DNA of 64,000 nucleotides from Primulina eburnea (lineage: Eukaryota; Streptophyta; Magnoliopsida; Lamiales; Gesneriaceae). The position numbers were made by a program, and so were the translations under genes. Below are positions 39,771 through 50,937 of the stretch, one piece after another (position 1 is the stretch's first letter; every line of letters begins with the position of its first letter). The DNA is taken from the NCBI RefSeq assembly GCF_022965805.1, contig NC_133106.1, positions 34,523,913 through 34,587,912 of the forward strand, given 5' to 3'. The notes below the pieces were generated by a model, which saw only the letters and a list, made by a program, of their open reading frames with translations, was not told where the DNA came from and made no database searches.

Positions 39771-40131
39771 TGTTAATTGTCCCATATTGGTTGGTTAAAT
39801 AATCTGAAAGTTGTATATATCGACTTGGACAATCCTCTCCCCTTGAGCTAGCTTTTAGGGTTGAGTTAGGTCCAAGTTCCAATCTTGATATCAGAGTCCG
39901 GGTTCCACCGTTATGTGTTGGACTGCCTATAATTAAGCCACCCGTTCTGCCTATAATTAGGTCATTTGTAAATTCTATGCTCCAGATGTTCATTCCTGGA
40001 CGTGTGATGGGTGTATTAATTGTCCCACATCGGTTGGTTAAATAACCTGAGAGTTGTATATATGGATTTGAACAATTCTCCGTTTGAGCTAATTTTGAGA
40101 TTGAGTTAGATCCAAGTTTAAATCTTTAACA
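39771..40131 (+). mobile_element. TRIM retroelement with target duplication
   Basis: Terminal repeats of about 115-120 bp at 39771-39887 and 40012-40131 share TTAATTGTCCCA, GGTTGGTTAAATAA, GTTGTATATAT and TTGAGCTA. The element starts TG and ends CA. Just inside the left repeat, TGATATCAGAGTCCGGGTT matches a primer-binding site for initiator Met-tRNA, and a purine-rich stretch (GGACGTGTGATGGG) precedes the right repeat. It is flanked by an exact 5-bp duplication, ATTTG (39766-39770 and 40132-40136). Only about 361 bp long with no coding sequence, so it would depend on proteins from another element. Confidence 0.85.
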
Positions 40132-40394
40132 ATTTGAAGCACCAAAAACCAATATAATTGTTGACTACCTACTACATCAAACTGGTAAGCATAGGTAGTG
40201 AAAACTTAATGCTGGTTGAATGTGTCACCTATTATATGTTGATGTAACCGAAGATTGGCAAGATAAAGTGCAACCCACATTTCCAAATTTGTGGCATGAA
40301 CCACTAAAATACTTGTGATTAAACTCAAAATATAAAAGCAAAACAAAATAACTGCACAAGCTAAAAAGAAATGTGAAAAATTATACGCTGGTGG

Positions 40395-40760
40395 AGGCTC
40401 AATGAAATCGTGGCGTTGACAGTATGGTATTTTGGTAGAAAGGGTTCAAGATTTGAGGGATGGCGTGAGAATTTGATGGCTATACTGCCAAGCCATCGAC
40501 TTCGAAGGCTATTACTTCTGGATTGTCTTTTTGGTTACGGGTCTGATCATTCGGGTTGCGACAGTGAACAGTGATCGAGCTGCCATTTTTCAAGAAACGG
40601 AGGAGCTCTGTTGTGTGAGAACGAGAGCTGAAAGTGTTCGGTGGAATCTGGATAGAAGTGAAGATACAGACGACGTCGTTACATATTTGAGTCCATTCCA
40701 AATTTGACCGAGGCCCAAAATAGTGGTTATCGAAAATCCTGAGGCCCAATTATTTATTTG
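40395..40760 (-). pseudogene. Possible relic of a small nuclear gene for an organelle protein
   Basis: Read on the minus strand, two TTGGGCCT-type site II motifs precede CAACAGAGCTCC and an ATG at 40586-40584 that opens a 24-codon frame starting MAARSLFTVATRMIRP. This looks like a mitochondrial presequence and ends in TAA. Another frame downstream contains PSNLEPFLPKYHTVN, faintly like small NFD6-type mitochondrial proteins. I cannot join the pieces by splicing with confidence. It may be a decayed gene or chance. Confidence 0.22.
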
Positions 40761-42604
40761 GGCTGACCTATCTAATTATGCACAGCCTTTTTATTTTTCT
40801 TTTTTGAGCTGGATTTACAAAGCCTTTTAAATTCATGAAACTTTGGGGGTAGAGCCTGCCTTGGTATCCCTAATGGCTAATGCTTTGCCGAGGTGATCGT
40901 CATGTTCCAATAACTTACAAACTTTTTTTTTGTTGAGGATTTTGTTTTTGTTATATACAATTTGGTCTCGAATTCGAGACTTCACCCCAAATTTAAAATT
41001 TGGATGTCAAATGGAATGTTAAGTTATCGCCAATAACTTACAAACTCGAGTCCACAAGTTTTCTTGAGAAATCAAAATTCAATAACGAGCAACTCATCCA
41101 AAGTTCATGTAGTTGATTTACGAAATTAATTTAGATTGTTTGGTTAGAGCTGAGGTAATGAATTTCCAACAACATTGTGATTACAAATAATGATTCGCAT
41201 GCACCTACGTTTGAAATGATATTCATTTATTAGATGTGATTAAGTATGTCAAAATTGTATACGTGGGAGCAAATAGTTATGGGCTTAAGTCTAAACCTTC
41301 TTTTAATAATTTCTCTACAACATAATGAGCCCATTTTTGGAATATCGACCCAAACATTCAATGATCCCCTTGTTCTTTTTTTTTTTTCTGTTCTTTTTTT
41401 TTTAAAAAGAAGATTGAGACCACATGGTGGTTTCATTTAATTATTGCTTCATGTTTACGTGAAATCACATTTTAGACGTGTGCATGCCATAATGAATTTC
41501 TTAACATTCAAGAAACTACATTATAGGGAAAAGCCTGTAGGTCGGCAGTATAGATATTTGGTTATAATTAGATCTCAAATTCAAGCCTCGCTTACAACCG
41601 CCAAAATTATGTGATTTTAAAATCTTAAACTTCAAGTACCACGCTATATTTTTTTTATGAAAGGGGAAGGACATCTCCTAAAAAAAGAAAAAATATAAAA
41701 ACTTGAGCTTTTTAGGTAATAATGTGTAAAAATATAAAATATAACATAAAAAATATTAAATAATCTCAAATCTTGGCTTTCTAAACTTAAATTTAGGCAA
41801 TAGTCTATTCTATGACGAACAAGGTAGGTGCATGTGACCTAATTTTCCCTGCCGTGGTTAATAAATGATATCCACACTTCTAGTTAAAGCTATGGTCGTC
41901 TATTTATTATTTTATCGCCCAAAAAGTTGGCTTCATTATTAACTATTAGACATCGTTTTAATATCAAATTTTACCAAAAAAGATTTGTAAGCGTTACATT
42001 TTCAAAAAATAAAATAAAATAATAATCCAAGAGATGTTTATTAGTGGTCATTTATCGGCTGAAATTTCTTGTTCGAAGTCTAATTATAGCTAGCATGAAC
42101 AACAAGCGCAGGCGTTGAGAAGCAATACCAGTTTTTGCCATTTTGTTTATTACAAAAATCTCATATTTAGTGTATATTCTATCAAAAAATTCAGAAGTTC
42201 CATTTTCATGCCTTTATTATTCTAATTTGTTGTATATCATTTTTATCCTTTTAATTTAAGTTTTAGATTCCTGTGAAAACACAATAATATGTGAAGTTGT
42301 TTTTTTCCCCCATTTAGTCAAAAGAAAAAAGTTTGAAATTGTTGTTGAGGCTGTGTATCGACACCAACTTTCGTCGGTGCTAGCTAGTCACGCTGGGACT
42401 TACATTTTATAGAATTTGTATTTGTATATATTATTATTAAAAAAAATAATTCTAACACGTTAATCATGATAGATAACGCATCCGATGTTTTGCATGGGTG
42501 CTACAAATCGAGTTTTTTTTTTTTAAAAAATAATAACGTTTTATATCAGTTATAAACATGCAACAGAAGTTTTAATTAATAGCTTGAGATTAAAAATCAA
42601 TTAT

Positions 42605-42701
42605 AGGGGACACCAGGCTTGTAGCCCAGTGGTCTCACCTCATCAAATTAGCTCGGTTCCCTTCTCGGGTTCGATCCCCCTTCCCGCGTGCGTTGTAATA
42701 A
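42605..42701 (+). mobile_element. tRNA-derived SINE
   Basis: A box TAGCCCAGTGG (near 42622) and B box GGTTCGATCCC (near 42668) are spaced as in a pol III promoter, and the element ends in TTGTAATAAAA. It is flanked by a 13-bp direct repeat, AAAAATCAATTAT, at 42592-42604 and 42702-42714. At about 97 bp it is very short for a plant SINE, little more than the tRNA-like head. The exact duplications support retroposition. Confidence 0.8.
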
Positions 42702-45290
42702 AAAAATCAATTATTGGGAAGAGAAAAATATCATTTTCAACCAAAAAGGAGTAGCTACTTTTTCCTTAAAACAGAAACTAATGAGAGACATGGTAGAAAC
42801 AAAATGCATTGAAGGCATAAATTATATTTTTTTTATCAAATAATTTGAAAGTTTTATTTTTTATTTACGTTATCAGCAACTCTGAGTGTCAGTTCACTAA
42901 TTTATGCTCGTTTTTTCAATTATATACCAACACTTATGTATATAATAATAACATCAATAATGTTCGGTAACAAAATATCATTTTTGGTTGTACGTCAATT
43001 CTCTGATGAAAAATGACTTGAATCGAAAAAAAATAGAAAATTATATTTTTATTTTTATATGTTTGTCTCTTTGCGATCTTGGTTTTTTATGTTGTCAAAT
43101 ACAAGTTTTACTCTGTTGTCTTTGATTTTTTGTGATGTTATATCTATTTTTTACTACATGATGCTGGTGTGGCACCAATGCACGTTGATGTGATGTTGAC
43201 GTATGCAATATCAATTGTTACGTCATTAATCTCAGTGAAAAATCATTAAAAATATAAAAAATTGAAAAAAAACATTATCAAGACTGAAATTCAATAACAT
43301 ATTTGTCGTCAGTTTTTTTATCTTTATGGATAGATTTCCAACAAACTTTAGCTTTACGACGAGGGAAGCAATCTAGGTGGTATGCTCTCGTGAACTACTG
43401 ATTTCAACTTTACGTTGTTTTCACCGAAAGAACTGAAATTATAATTATCAGGACATTTAAAAGTGTCCACCGTAATGGATAAAGTAGAGACGTGGCTGTC
43501 TCGTAAACATATTAATACACAACATTTCAAGTGACGTAGTGAATTCGAAATACAGAACATCGTCACGAATGAGTGCTATAGAAAAAAAGTAACAAAACGT
43601 TAAAGGCAAGCGACCGGGCTTTGCCTAACGCCACTCGTGCGTGTTTTAGGCCTATCCAAAATGTGGGAAATCCGTAATAAGCCATTGGATTTTTTATCTT
43701 TTTCTGCCCACAAAAAAATAAATAAAAGGGTCCCAAGATTTCAGTTGTGTCGATTAGCGCTTTCATTTGTGTTGTCAATATTTGGATCTATAATATCCTT
43801 TTTTGTGCATGTTTCCAAATCCAACCCCCGAGAGATAAAAATTTTGCTTGTCTTATCATATATTTACGTTAATTGTTGCACTCAAAATTTTTAGTGGGGT
43901 GGGAGAAAAAACATAGTTTTAGTCAAAAGGATGGATGACATAGGAGCCATTTCTCTTTGGATAAGAAGAGTCCTTTTTTCGTGGAAAAGAGAAAGGATGT
44001 ACTGTTTTCAATTGTTGATTTAAGATTTATTTTTATCCCAGTATGTATATCTTCACTAATTAGGAATCGTATTTAAGAAACGAAAAAATAAGAAGATAAA
44101 ATGTAATGGACAAACTTGGAATTCCATAGAAAATATCGGTGTATCATGTATGCCCTTATGTCCAACGAATCTCTTTTTTTCCCCATGTGAATCAGATTGG
44201 TTTAGCAAACTTTAGATTTATAGGATGGCATATCTATTGATTTTGACGAGAAACGATAATTTAAGTTGCATGTAAAGTTATCTATCAAAGGTTTATGATA
44301 CATTATTTTAAAAAAAAAAATCGTGTGAGACAGTCTCACAATTCAATTTTCTAAGAATGATATATGACTTGACTAATTTTAAAAAAATAATATTTCTATG
44401 TCAAAAATATTATTATTCAATATAGTTGTGACATCTTACAAGTAAATATATATTTAAGACTATGACATAATACATAATAATCTAAGAGACTGCACACAAA
44501 ATCAACATCTACCACGAGCTCCACCGGCAAACTTTCCACCTGGTGCCGAACAATAGCAACATTAGCCCCACCAAAAGAATATAATATTAGGATTCTGATA
44601 TGAAACAATAATTAAATCATAATGATAAATAAACATAAATAATGCATAACATATTTATTGAATGCAAAATGCAATGCATGTAACTTGACTCGATATAAAA
44701 AGGATAACAAGAACAATTAAACTACACGATGAAATTGAACAATGCTCGAGTAATAACACACAGGAGACCTACATCTGCATACAGCTAAATCATCATGTCA
44801 AATATGCGAGATATGTCGTGTTGTATCCGATTTAACACTCACGATTCGATCTACATACAACTGTCTATGTTACAAGAAGGAACGATATTGAAAATACATA
44901 TGATATCAAACATCCAATAGCATATCACATAGAAAATACATTCACGAATAAACAATCATATTTTCGGTTTCAAAATCGAACTGAAAGTCATCCATTGATA
45001 CCGAAACACTAACAACTAGTGTTAAGAGTACAATACAGCATAAATCGCGTAACAAAAAAGATAGAGCTCAAAATGTGATATCATACATAATATTTTATTC
45101 TAAATGTCATATAATATTTCAAATAACCGAACATATTAACAATGAGATATTTAATATCGCACAATTCATACAATTATATGATCAAATCAAACACTATAAA
45201 TATGTGTAAACATATAATTTATGTATTATCAATTGCATATTGCCGAACCGTAACATAGATATGTCAACTTATAACAACAGTAGTTGACAT

Positions 45291-45469
45291 AATTAAGTAT
45301 ATATCCGCTTAGATTTGCAAGAAGAGGAAACCGGCTAGAAGATGAAAAAGATTAAACCGGCTAGAAGATGAAAAAGATTAGTTAGGACCCACATTAGACA
45401 TGCTTAATCATTCAAAATCCAAGGATTAAGCAACACAATTAAGTATATATCCGCTTAGATTTGCAAGAA
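45291..45469. repeat. Nested direct repeats
   Basis: A 33-bp sequence (45291-45323, starting AATTAAGTATATATCC) recurs without change at 45437-45469. Between the copies is a 26-bp unit (AAACCGGCTAGAAGATG...) in tandem at 45328-45353 and 45354-45379. No coding frame runs through it. Confidence 0.9.
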
Positions 45470-46060
45470 ACCTTTCCGCTGAACATGTCCAAACATGTTT
45501 CCAGTTTATTAATTTAATTTCCCGTGTATTGTTCTTAAAAAATTTCCAACTCACATCAAATTAATTCAACTTTTCGAATATGTTTATTATTTTTTGACAT
45601 GAGAGAATCGACGAAGATTGAAATAAGATACATGACCAATACGTTTTCCTCTGTAAATTTCTATTTAAGGACGTTGTTGTATCTCGATGATATTATATTT
45701 ACATGTTTATCTGTATATTTCGTGGGAAAATTTGGTTTTTCAAAATAAAAATTTTTGCACTATTTTTGTATGTTAAAAAGGATATATTCCCTTTGGGGAT
45801 TTGAATGTTGGCGCGAGATTTAAGTGGTCAAAAAGAATTGTATAGATAAAGCGTGGAACGAAGAAGAATTTGGCGGGTGTCTCGATGAGACAACCTATGA
45901 CCGGTGACTGAGCTGTCAATATAATAATAATAATTCTATACACCAAAGTTATCAGATCTATAAAATAAAAATTTGGAAAAATAAAAATAATATTTAATTT
46001 GGAAAAAAGCAAATTTTACAGTGGTGGCCCACTCTTGAAATTATTGGTATTGATGGTGGC

Positions 46061-46098
46061 GCGGGAAATGGCATTAAATCAGCCCACCACTTTCCCGC
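46061..46098. promoter_or_regulatory. Facing pair of E2F-like sites
   Basis: GCGGGAAA at 46061-46068 and TTTCCCGC at 46091-46098 are E2F-type consensus sites in inverted arrangement, within a locally GC-richer stretch (about 46010-46140). A weaker TTTGGCGG lies near 45869. The nearest gene start is ACR8, over 2.3 kb away, so the target is unclear. Confidence 0.35.
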
Positions 46099-46534
46099 CA
46101 TACATTTACAGCGGCCAAACGTCGCGACAGGCTATTAACAGTGACGATCTATTATGGTTCATGCATTGGGTTATTTAATTGGAGTTGTAGAGCCCGACAT
46201 GACGAAATCGTGAGACATATACTGCGAAGATCGTGAGGATGCGTATTCATTGATTTGGCAACCACATGCTTTGTAATGCAATTGATTCTTTATGTTTTTG
46301 AAGCACTTTCTGAGCAAGCCCCAGTGACTTATACTAGAAAAGTATTGGGAATTTATTATTAAATAAATAAAATACTGGACCGAGTAGTCCCTCCCTTTAG
46401 ATTTAAAATACGAAGTGTGAGATATACGTATTGAAGTAATTGGAATGGTGTGGGGGTGGCACGGTATATGTTGGCACGTCCTTTTTGGTCGTGGGTAGTG
46501 GCAATGATCTGATATTAGGGCATGTCTTTCAATA

Positions 46535-47849
46535 CACGTGATTGCGGCAATTAAGGAAACTTGAAAACAAAATTACTCTCCAGAGTCTTACAATCGGTTA
46601 TTTTTGTCTAATCCAAAATCTCTTTATATTTTTATCTTTTACAAACATTTCAATAAAGATTTTTTTTTTTTTGTATTTTATTAAAAATATAATGTAAATA
46701 GAAGAAGCTTATTTAGTATTAGTATTACTAAGTAATATTCACATCAAAATATCCTAAATAAAATACTTTTATTGGAAATTGGAATGCCTCGATAACGTTG
46801 AATTTTAGAAATTAATTAGGAGGTGGATTAACATAATAAAGTAGTAAGATAAATTAGAAGAATGATAAAAAATGAAATATAATGAACAACATGAGAACGT
46901 GGTTATGAAGGGGCGTGCACGTGCTTGTCAAAGACTAAGAGGAACCCACCCCATGTTTTAAGCTGATTTCATGCGCTAAAGCATAGTCGTGCTCCTGCGT
47001 GTCGATGAAAATTTATATCCCCAAAAAACAATTAAAATATTTAATATTTATAAGTTGAATATAAACAAATTAATAAATCCGACAAACTCACGTACATGGT
47101 AGTGTGGTTCCATGACTCCTTGTGTCATGCTCGTATACTTGTTCGCCATAAGTCTGATTAGTAATTTCCACAAGCATGCAACTCAGAGTATTAAATTATT
47201 TGCGATTTTTAGTCAAATTTTGAAGGCTATGCTTCCTAATGTATAACGTATTTGTAGATGATTGTGTAATGTTGTAATTAATTGGCAATAAAATTGGCTT
47301 TTTATTGCGGACATTTAATGATAATGAGGCCGTTTAAACATAAGTGAATAATTATTACTCGGAAAACATGCAACAGTAAATAAACACGTGGAATAATCTT
47401 TGAATGTCCGTTAAAGATCAAGCGTTTCTCTCACCCGTTTGATTATAACATTTGAATAGATATCCGTTGCTAGGGGGAGCTTGGGGTTATAATTGAATAA
47501 AAATAAGTTATTTAAATCAATTTCTTTTAATATTTGGTACTATAGGAATTGGGAATTCAGAAATGGACAAGGAAAGTATCCAGCTAGGGTTCGTTAAAAG
47601 CGGCCGTAAAGATCAGCGCCGTCGAGAAAAACAAGAAACCCGGCCGGGAAAAGGACAATTAAGCCGATAAAATAGCCGATTCCAACGGTGTCATCACGTG
47701 CCTAGGTACGTCGTCAGGTGCCCAGTGGTCGGCAAATATCGCCTTAATCTGTAAGTCAACACCCCCAAGTTTCTACCCTCACCCGCTTGCCACGTGGATT
47801 CACTCCTTTTATCTCGTGCACCCATTTACTAAGATTCCATTCCCACGTG
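46535..47849. promoter_or_regulatory. G-box (CACGTG) cluster upstream of ACR8
   Basis: Six perfect CACGTG palindromes at 46535, 46918, 47385, 47695, 47791 and 47844. The last three lie within 155 bp and about 600-760 bp before the ACR8 ATG. The forms GCCACGTGGA and CCCACGTGTA resemble ABA-response elements. As I recall, Arabidopsis ACR8 transcript responds to abscisic acid, which would fit. Confidence 0.55.
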
Positions 47850-48248
47850 TATTGGATACTTTACACAAATTAAATGAAGCAAGCAAATTTTCGTGAGATT
47901 TTGGAAGTAGTCATATGGCTGTTATTTCAAAGCTCTATTTTTTCCCCCACGAAATTTTAATTATAACAAAACAAATATATCGGAATTATATCAATACTAT
48001 CTGCAGTAAAAATAAATAAAAGGGATCAAATTTAATCTCTCTCACCTTGTAATAAGTTATTATATTTGGGAATTGATTTGTTTTTTAAAAAAATCTATTG
48101 CCGAATTTGGTCAGAACGGGCAGGCAGCATTAGTCACGCCTGTGATTGGTTGATACTTCTCTCAGTGGACCCAACTTTTAAGAAACTAAAAAAATCGTGG
48201 TAATATTTCCCTTTTTTATTTAATTTAATTTAAAAATAATTATAATCA

Positions 48249-48262
48249 TATATTAATAAATA
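48249..48262 (+). promoter_or_regulatory. Probable ACR8 TATA element
   Basis: TATATTAATAAATA lies about 190-200 bases before the ACR8 ATG, followed by a pyrimidine-rich stretch where transcription could start. The leader would contain a three-codon upstream frame, ATG TTT TAG, at 48309-48317. Confidence 0.35.
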
Positions 48263-48450
48263 CTCTTCTTTCTCTGGAGCGAACCCAGAGCAGTTCAGTC
48301 TCCTGTGGATGTTTTAGAGAGAGAAAATACTCAGCGTGATACGTCGTCTGTCAGGTTTCTAAAGACAGAGAGAGGCTATAAGGTCTGCAATATCAACAGA
48401 GGGGAGAATTCTTGATAAATTTTGACAAATTTTGAAAATTTTGAAGAATT

Positions 48451-50937
48451 ATGGAGTGGCCAACGCATTCTGATGAATATGAGAAGCTTATTACTAGAAT
48501 GTCCACCCCAAGGTTTGTTTTCTTCATCATCTTTGTATGAGTGACTCTCCGCTGTTAGAAGATTGGTTTTTATTTCTCATTTTTTTGGGAGGAGTTTTCT
48601 GGGTATCGGTCGAGATTTTGAAATTTATTTTCCAATTTTAGGTTTCATTTTGTGCTTACTATGAGTTTTCTGGTTTGTAAAAAATTTTATGATTTCTACT
48701 TTCCCTCGGATATTCTTGTGAAATTTCTTTTCTGGGTTTTTCTAGATAAAGTTGCTCTGATATGTTTGGTGGAAATAATTTTTTTCCTTGATTTCTCAAA
48801 ATATTCTCTCTAGTCCGGATTCAGTTTTTTTCTTCTTTAAATCACAGTAATTTTCTCGGGTCTGTAAGATCTACTTATTCTAGGAAATTTTATGGAGATC
48901 AACTGAACCTAGTATACAAGGATTTGATTATTCCAAATTTTTTAAGTCTCTGGAGAGTTCACTCTTCACTAATTATTTAATTGAAGAAAACTCGACTTTA
49001 TTATTCAAAATTTTGTGTAATAATTGAATTTCGCCGATTTCTTTCCTTTCAAGTTACTTTGACTTCGTCAATTTCCACTCTTCAATCTTCCACCCCTTGA
49101 GAAAATTCCAACAATACCCCCATCTGACCTTTTCTCCTACGCCATCTTGCAGGGTCATGATCGACAATGCCGGTTGCGCAACCGCAACCCGCGTTATGGT
49201 AAGCCGCTGATTAGTGCAACTTAATACAATTCAGATGTTATTTTAGGAATAGTGTGATTAATTAGTTTTTTGTTTTTCTTACAGATTGATAGTGGGAAAA
49301 AGCATAGGATTCTGTTGGATGCCGTTCAAATTCTTACGGATTTAAATTTGTCAATTGAGAAGGCTTATATTTCTTCAGATGGCCTGTGGTTTATGGACGG
49401 TGCGTACCTAACCTGCGCCGCTGTGTATTCCCCACCCCCCCCCCCCCCCCCCCGCAATTTTAATTGCCATTTAATTCATATAATGAACGGGCTTTATTGG
49501 ATTTTAATATGGTTGTTCTCACTCTACGGTTTCATTTATTGTGAAAATCTGCAGTTTTCCATGTGACCGATTTGAATGGAAACAAATTAACCGACGAAAG
49601 CGTGTTGAGTTACATTGAACAGGTAATGTGATTCATCAAAGTTTATTCAAGAAGAGGTTGATAACTTTAATTTAATCTGTTGTTAATGGATTCTTCTGGC
49701 CTTCGTATTGCAGTCTCTTGAGACAGTTCACTGCAGAAGATCGAGAAGTTTCAATGGTCTAACAGCATTAGAATTAACTGGTACCGATCGAGTTGGTCTT
49801 TTATCTGAGGTTTTTGCAGTTCTATCTGGTTTGAACTGCAATTTGGTGGAAGCTAAGGTCTGGACTCACAATGGTCGAATTGCTTCCTTAATTTACCTAA
49901 AGGATGATCATTCGGGCTCACCCATCGAGGACTCACAAAAACTAGAAACAATCGAGGCTATGTTGAGGAATGTACTTAAAGTTGATAATGATATCCGGAG
50001 TGCAAGTACCGTGGTTTCCATGGCTGTCACGCATACCGAGAGGAGGCTTCATCAAATGATGTTTGCAGACCGTGATTACGAGAGGAAGCCAATCATCAAG
50101 ACTAGTGAAGATTCCCCTGTTGTCTTAGTTCAGAATTATTTGGAGAGGGATTATTCGGTTGTAAATATTCAGTCCAAGGATCGAACCAGGCTTCTGTTTG
50201 ATGTCATCTGCACGCTAACAGACATGGAGTATGTCGTATTTCATGCCACAGTTGACACAACCGGAGATAGAGCATCCTTGGTATACATATATTTTTAATT
50301 TTTTTCTCGTGGTGTATACTATTATTTTGTGATCAGAGGTGAAACCGAATGAACTTGTTTTTTTTTTTTTTTAATTTTTTAGGAATTCTTCATAAGACAC
50401 ATGGATGGAACCCCCATCAGTTCAGAAGCTGAAAAACATCGCGTTGTTCTTTGCTTACAAGCTGCAATTGAAAGGAGGACATCTCAGGTCTGAAAGTGAT
50501 TCTTTAGTGGTACATTTGATAAGTTCTCTTTTCTTGTTCGTTTATCTTAATTTAACGTTCTTGTTATATCACAGGGTGTGAGGCTTGAGTTATGCACACC
50601 TGATAGAAAAGGACTACTAGCTGATGTAACTCGAACATTTCGTGAAAATGGCCTAAACGTCACAAGGGCTGAGATATCCACGACAGTTGAAACGGCCCAG
50701 AATGTTTTTTACGTGACAGATGCCCTCGGTAACATTCCAGATTCCAAGATCATCGAATCAGTTCGACAGAGGATCGGCTTGAGTAATCTGAAAGTAAAGG
50801 AATTGCCCTTTATATATCACCAAAAAGGCGAAAAAGAAGAGGCCACGATGGGTACAGGAGGAGCCATGTTGTTCTCAATTGGAAGCCTTGTGAGGAGGAA
50901 TCTATACAATTTGGGATTGATCAGATCTTATTCTTGA
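48451..50937 (+). CDS. ACR8: ACT-domain repeat protein ACR8
   Basis: Seven exons: 48451-48512, 49153-49198, 49285-49399, 49555-49622, 49714-50280, 50383-50487, 50575-50937. All junctions are GT/AG and in phase, giving 441 aa, the same as I recall for Arabidopsis ACR8. The N-terminus MEWP...DEYEKL is typical of ACR8. Four ACT domains follow: [20 protein letters not shown] in the first, then [18 protein letters not shown] (about residue 113), [20 protein letters not shown] (about 247) and [20 protein letters not shown] (about 323). The C-terminus [12 protein letters not shown] is intact. ACT domains bind small ligands such as amino acids; ACR proteins are thought to sense or regulate metabolism, and the ligand of ACR8 is not settled. 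Intron 3 contains a 19-base poly-C run. Confidence 0.95.
49435..49453. repeat. Poly-C run, 19 bases, in ACR8 intron 3
   Basis: CCCA followed by 19 C inside a 155-bp intron, 36 bases after the donor. The form is the same as the 24-C run at 16965-16988. Confidence 0.9.

Larger units (their letters stand above)
35247..48450. other. Long intergenic region with small retroelements
   Basis: The left end holds the promoter and leader of the AHL22-like gene (TATA-like sequence on the minus strand near 35487-35498). The interior holds an eroded TRIM (about 37396-37742), an intact TRIM (39771-40131), a possible relic of a small nuclear gene (about 40395-40760), a SINE (42605-42701), local direct repeats (45291-45469), a pair of E2F-like sites (46061-46098) and a G-box cluster (46535-47849) leading into the ACR8 promoter. 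There is a TA tract at 38441-38461. No confident protein gene. Confidence 0.6.

Noticed and set aside
40480..40749. 89-codon minus-strand frame
   Set aside because: Begins with TTG, not ATG, and runs across the promoter-like motifs; the presequence-like frame beside it is the better candidate.
41540..41620. Possible tRNA-like piece (CTGTAGGTCGGCAG ... AAATTCAAGCCTC)
   Set aside because: Box spacing and sequence are poor; no duplication or stem pairing.
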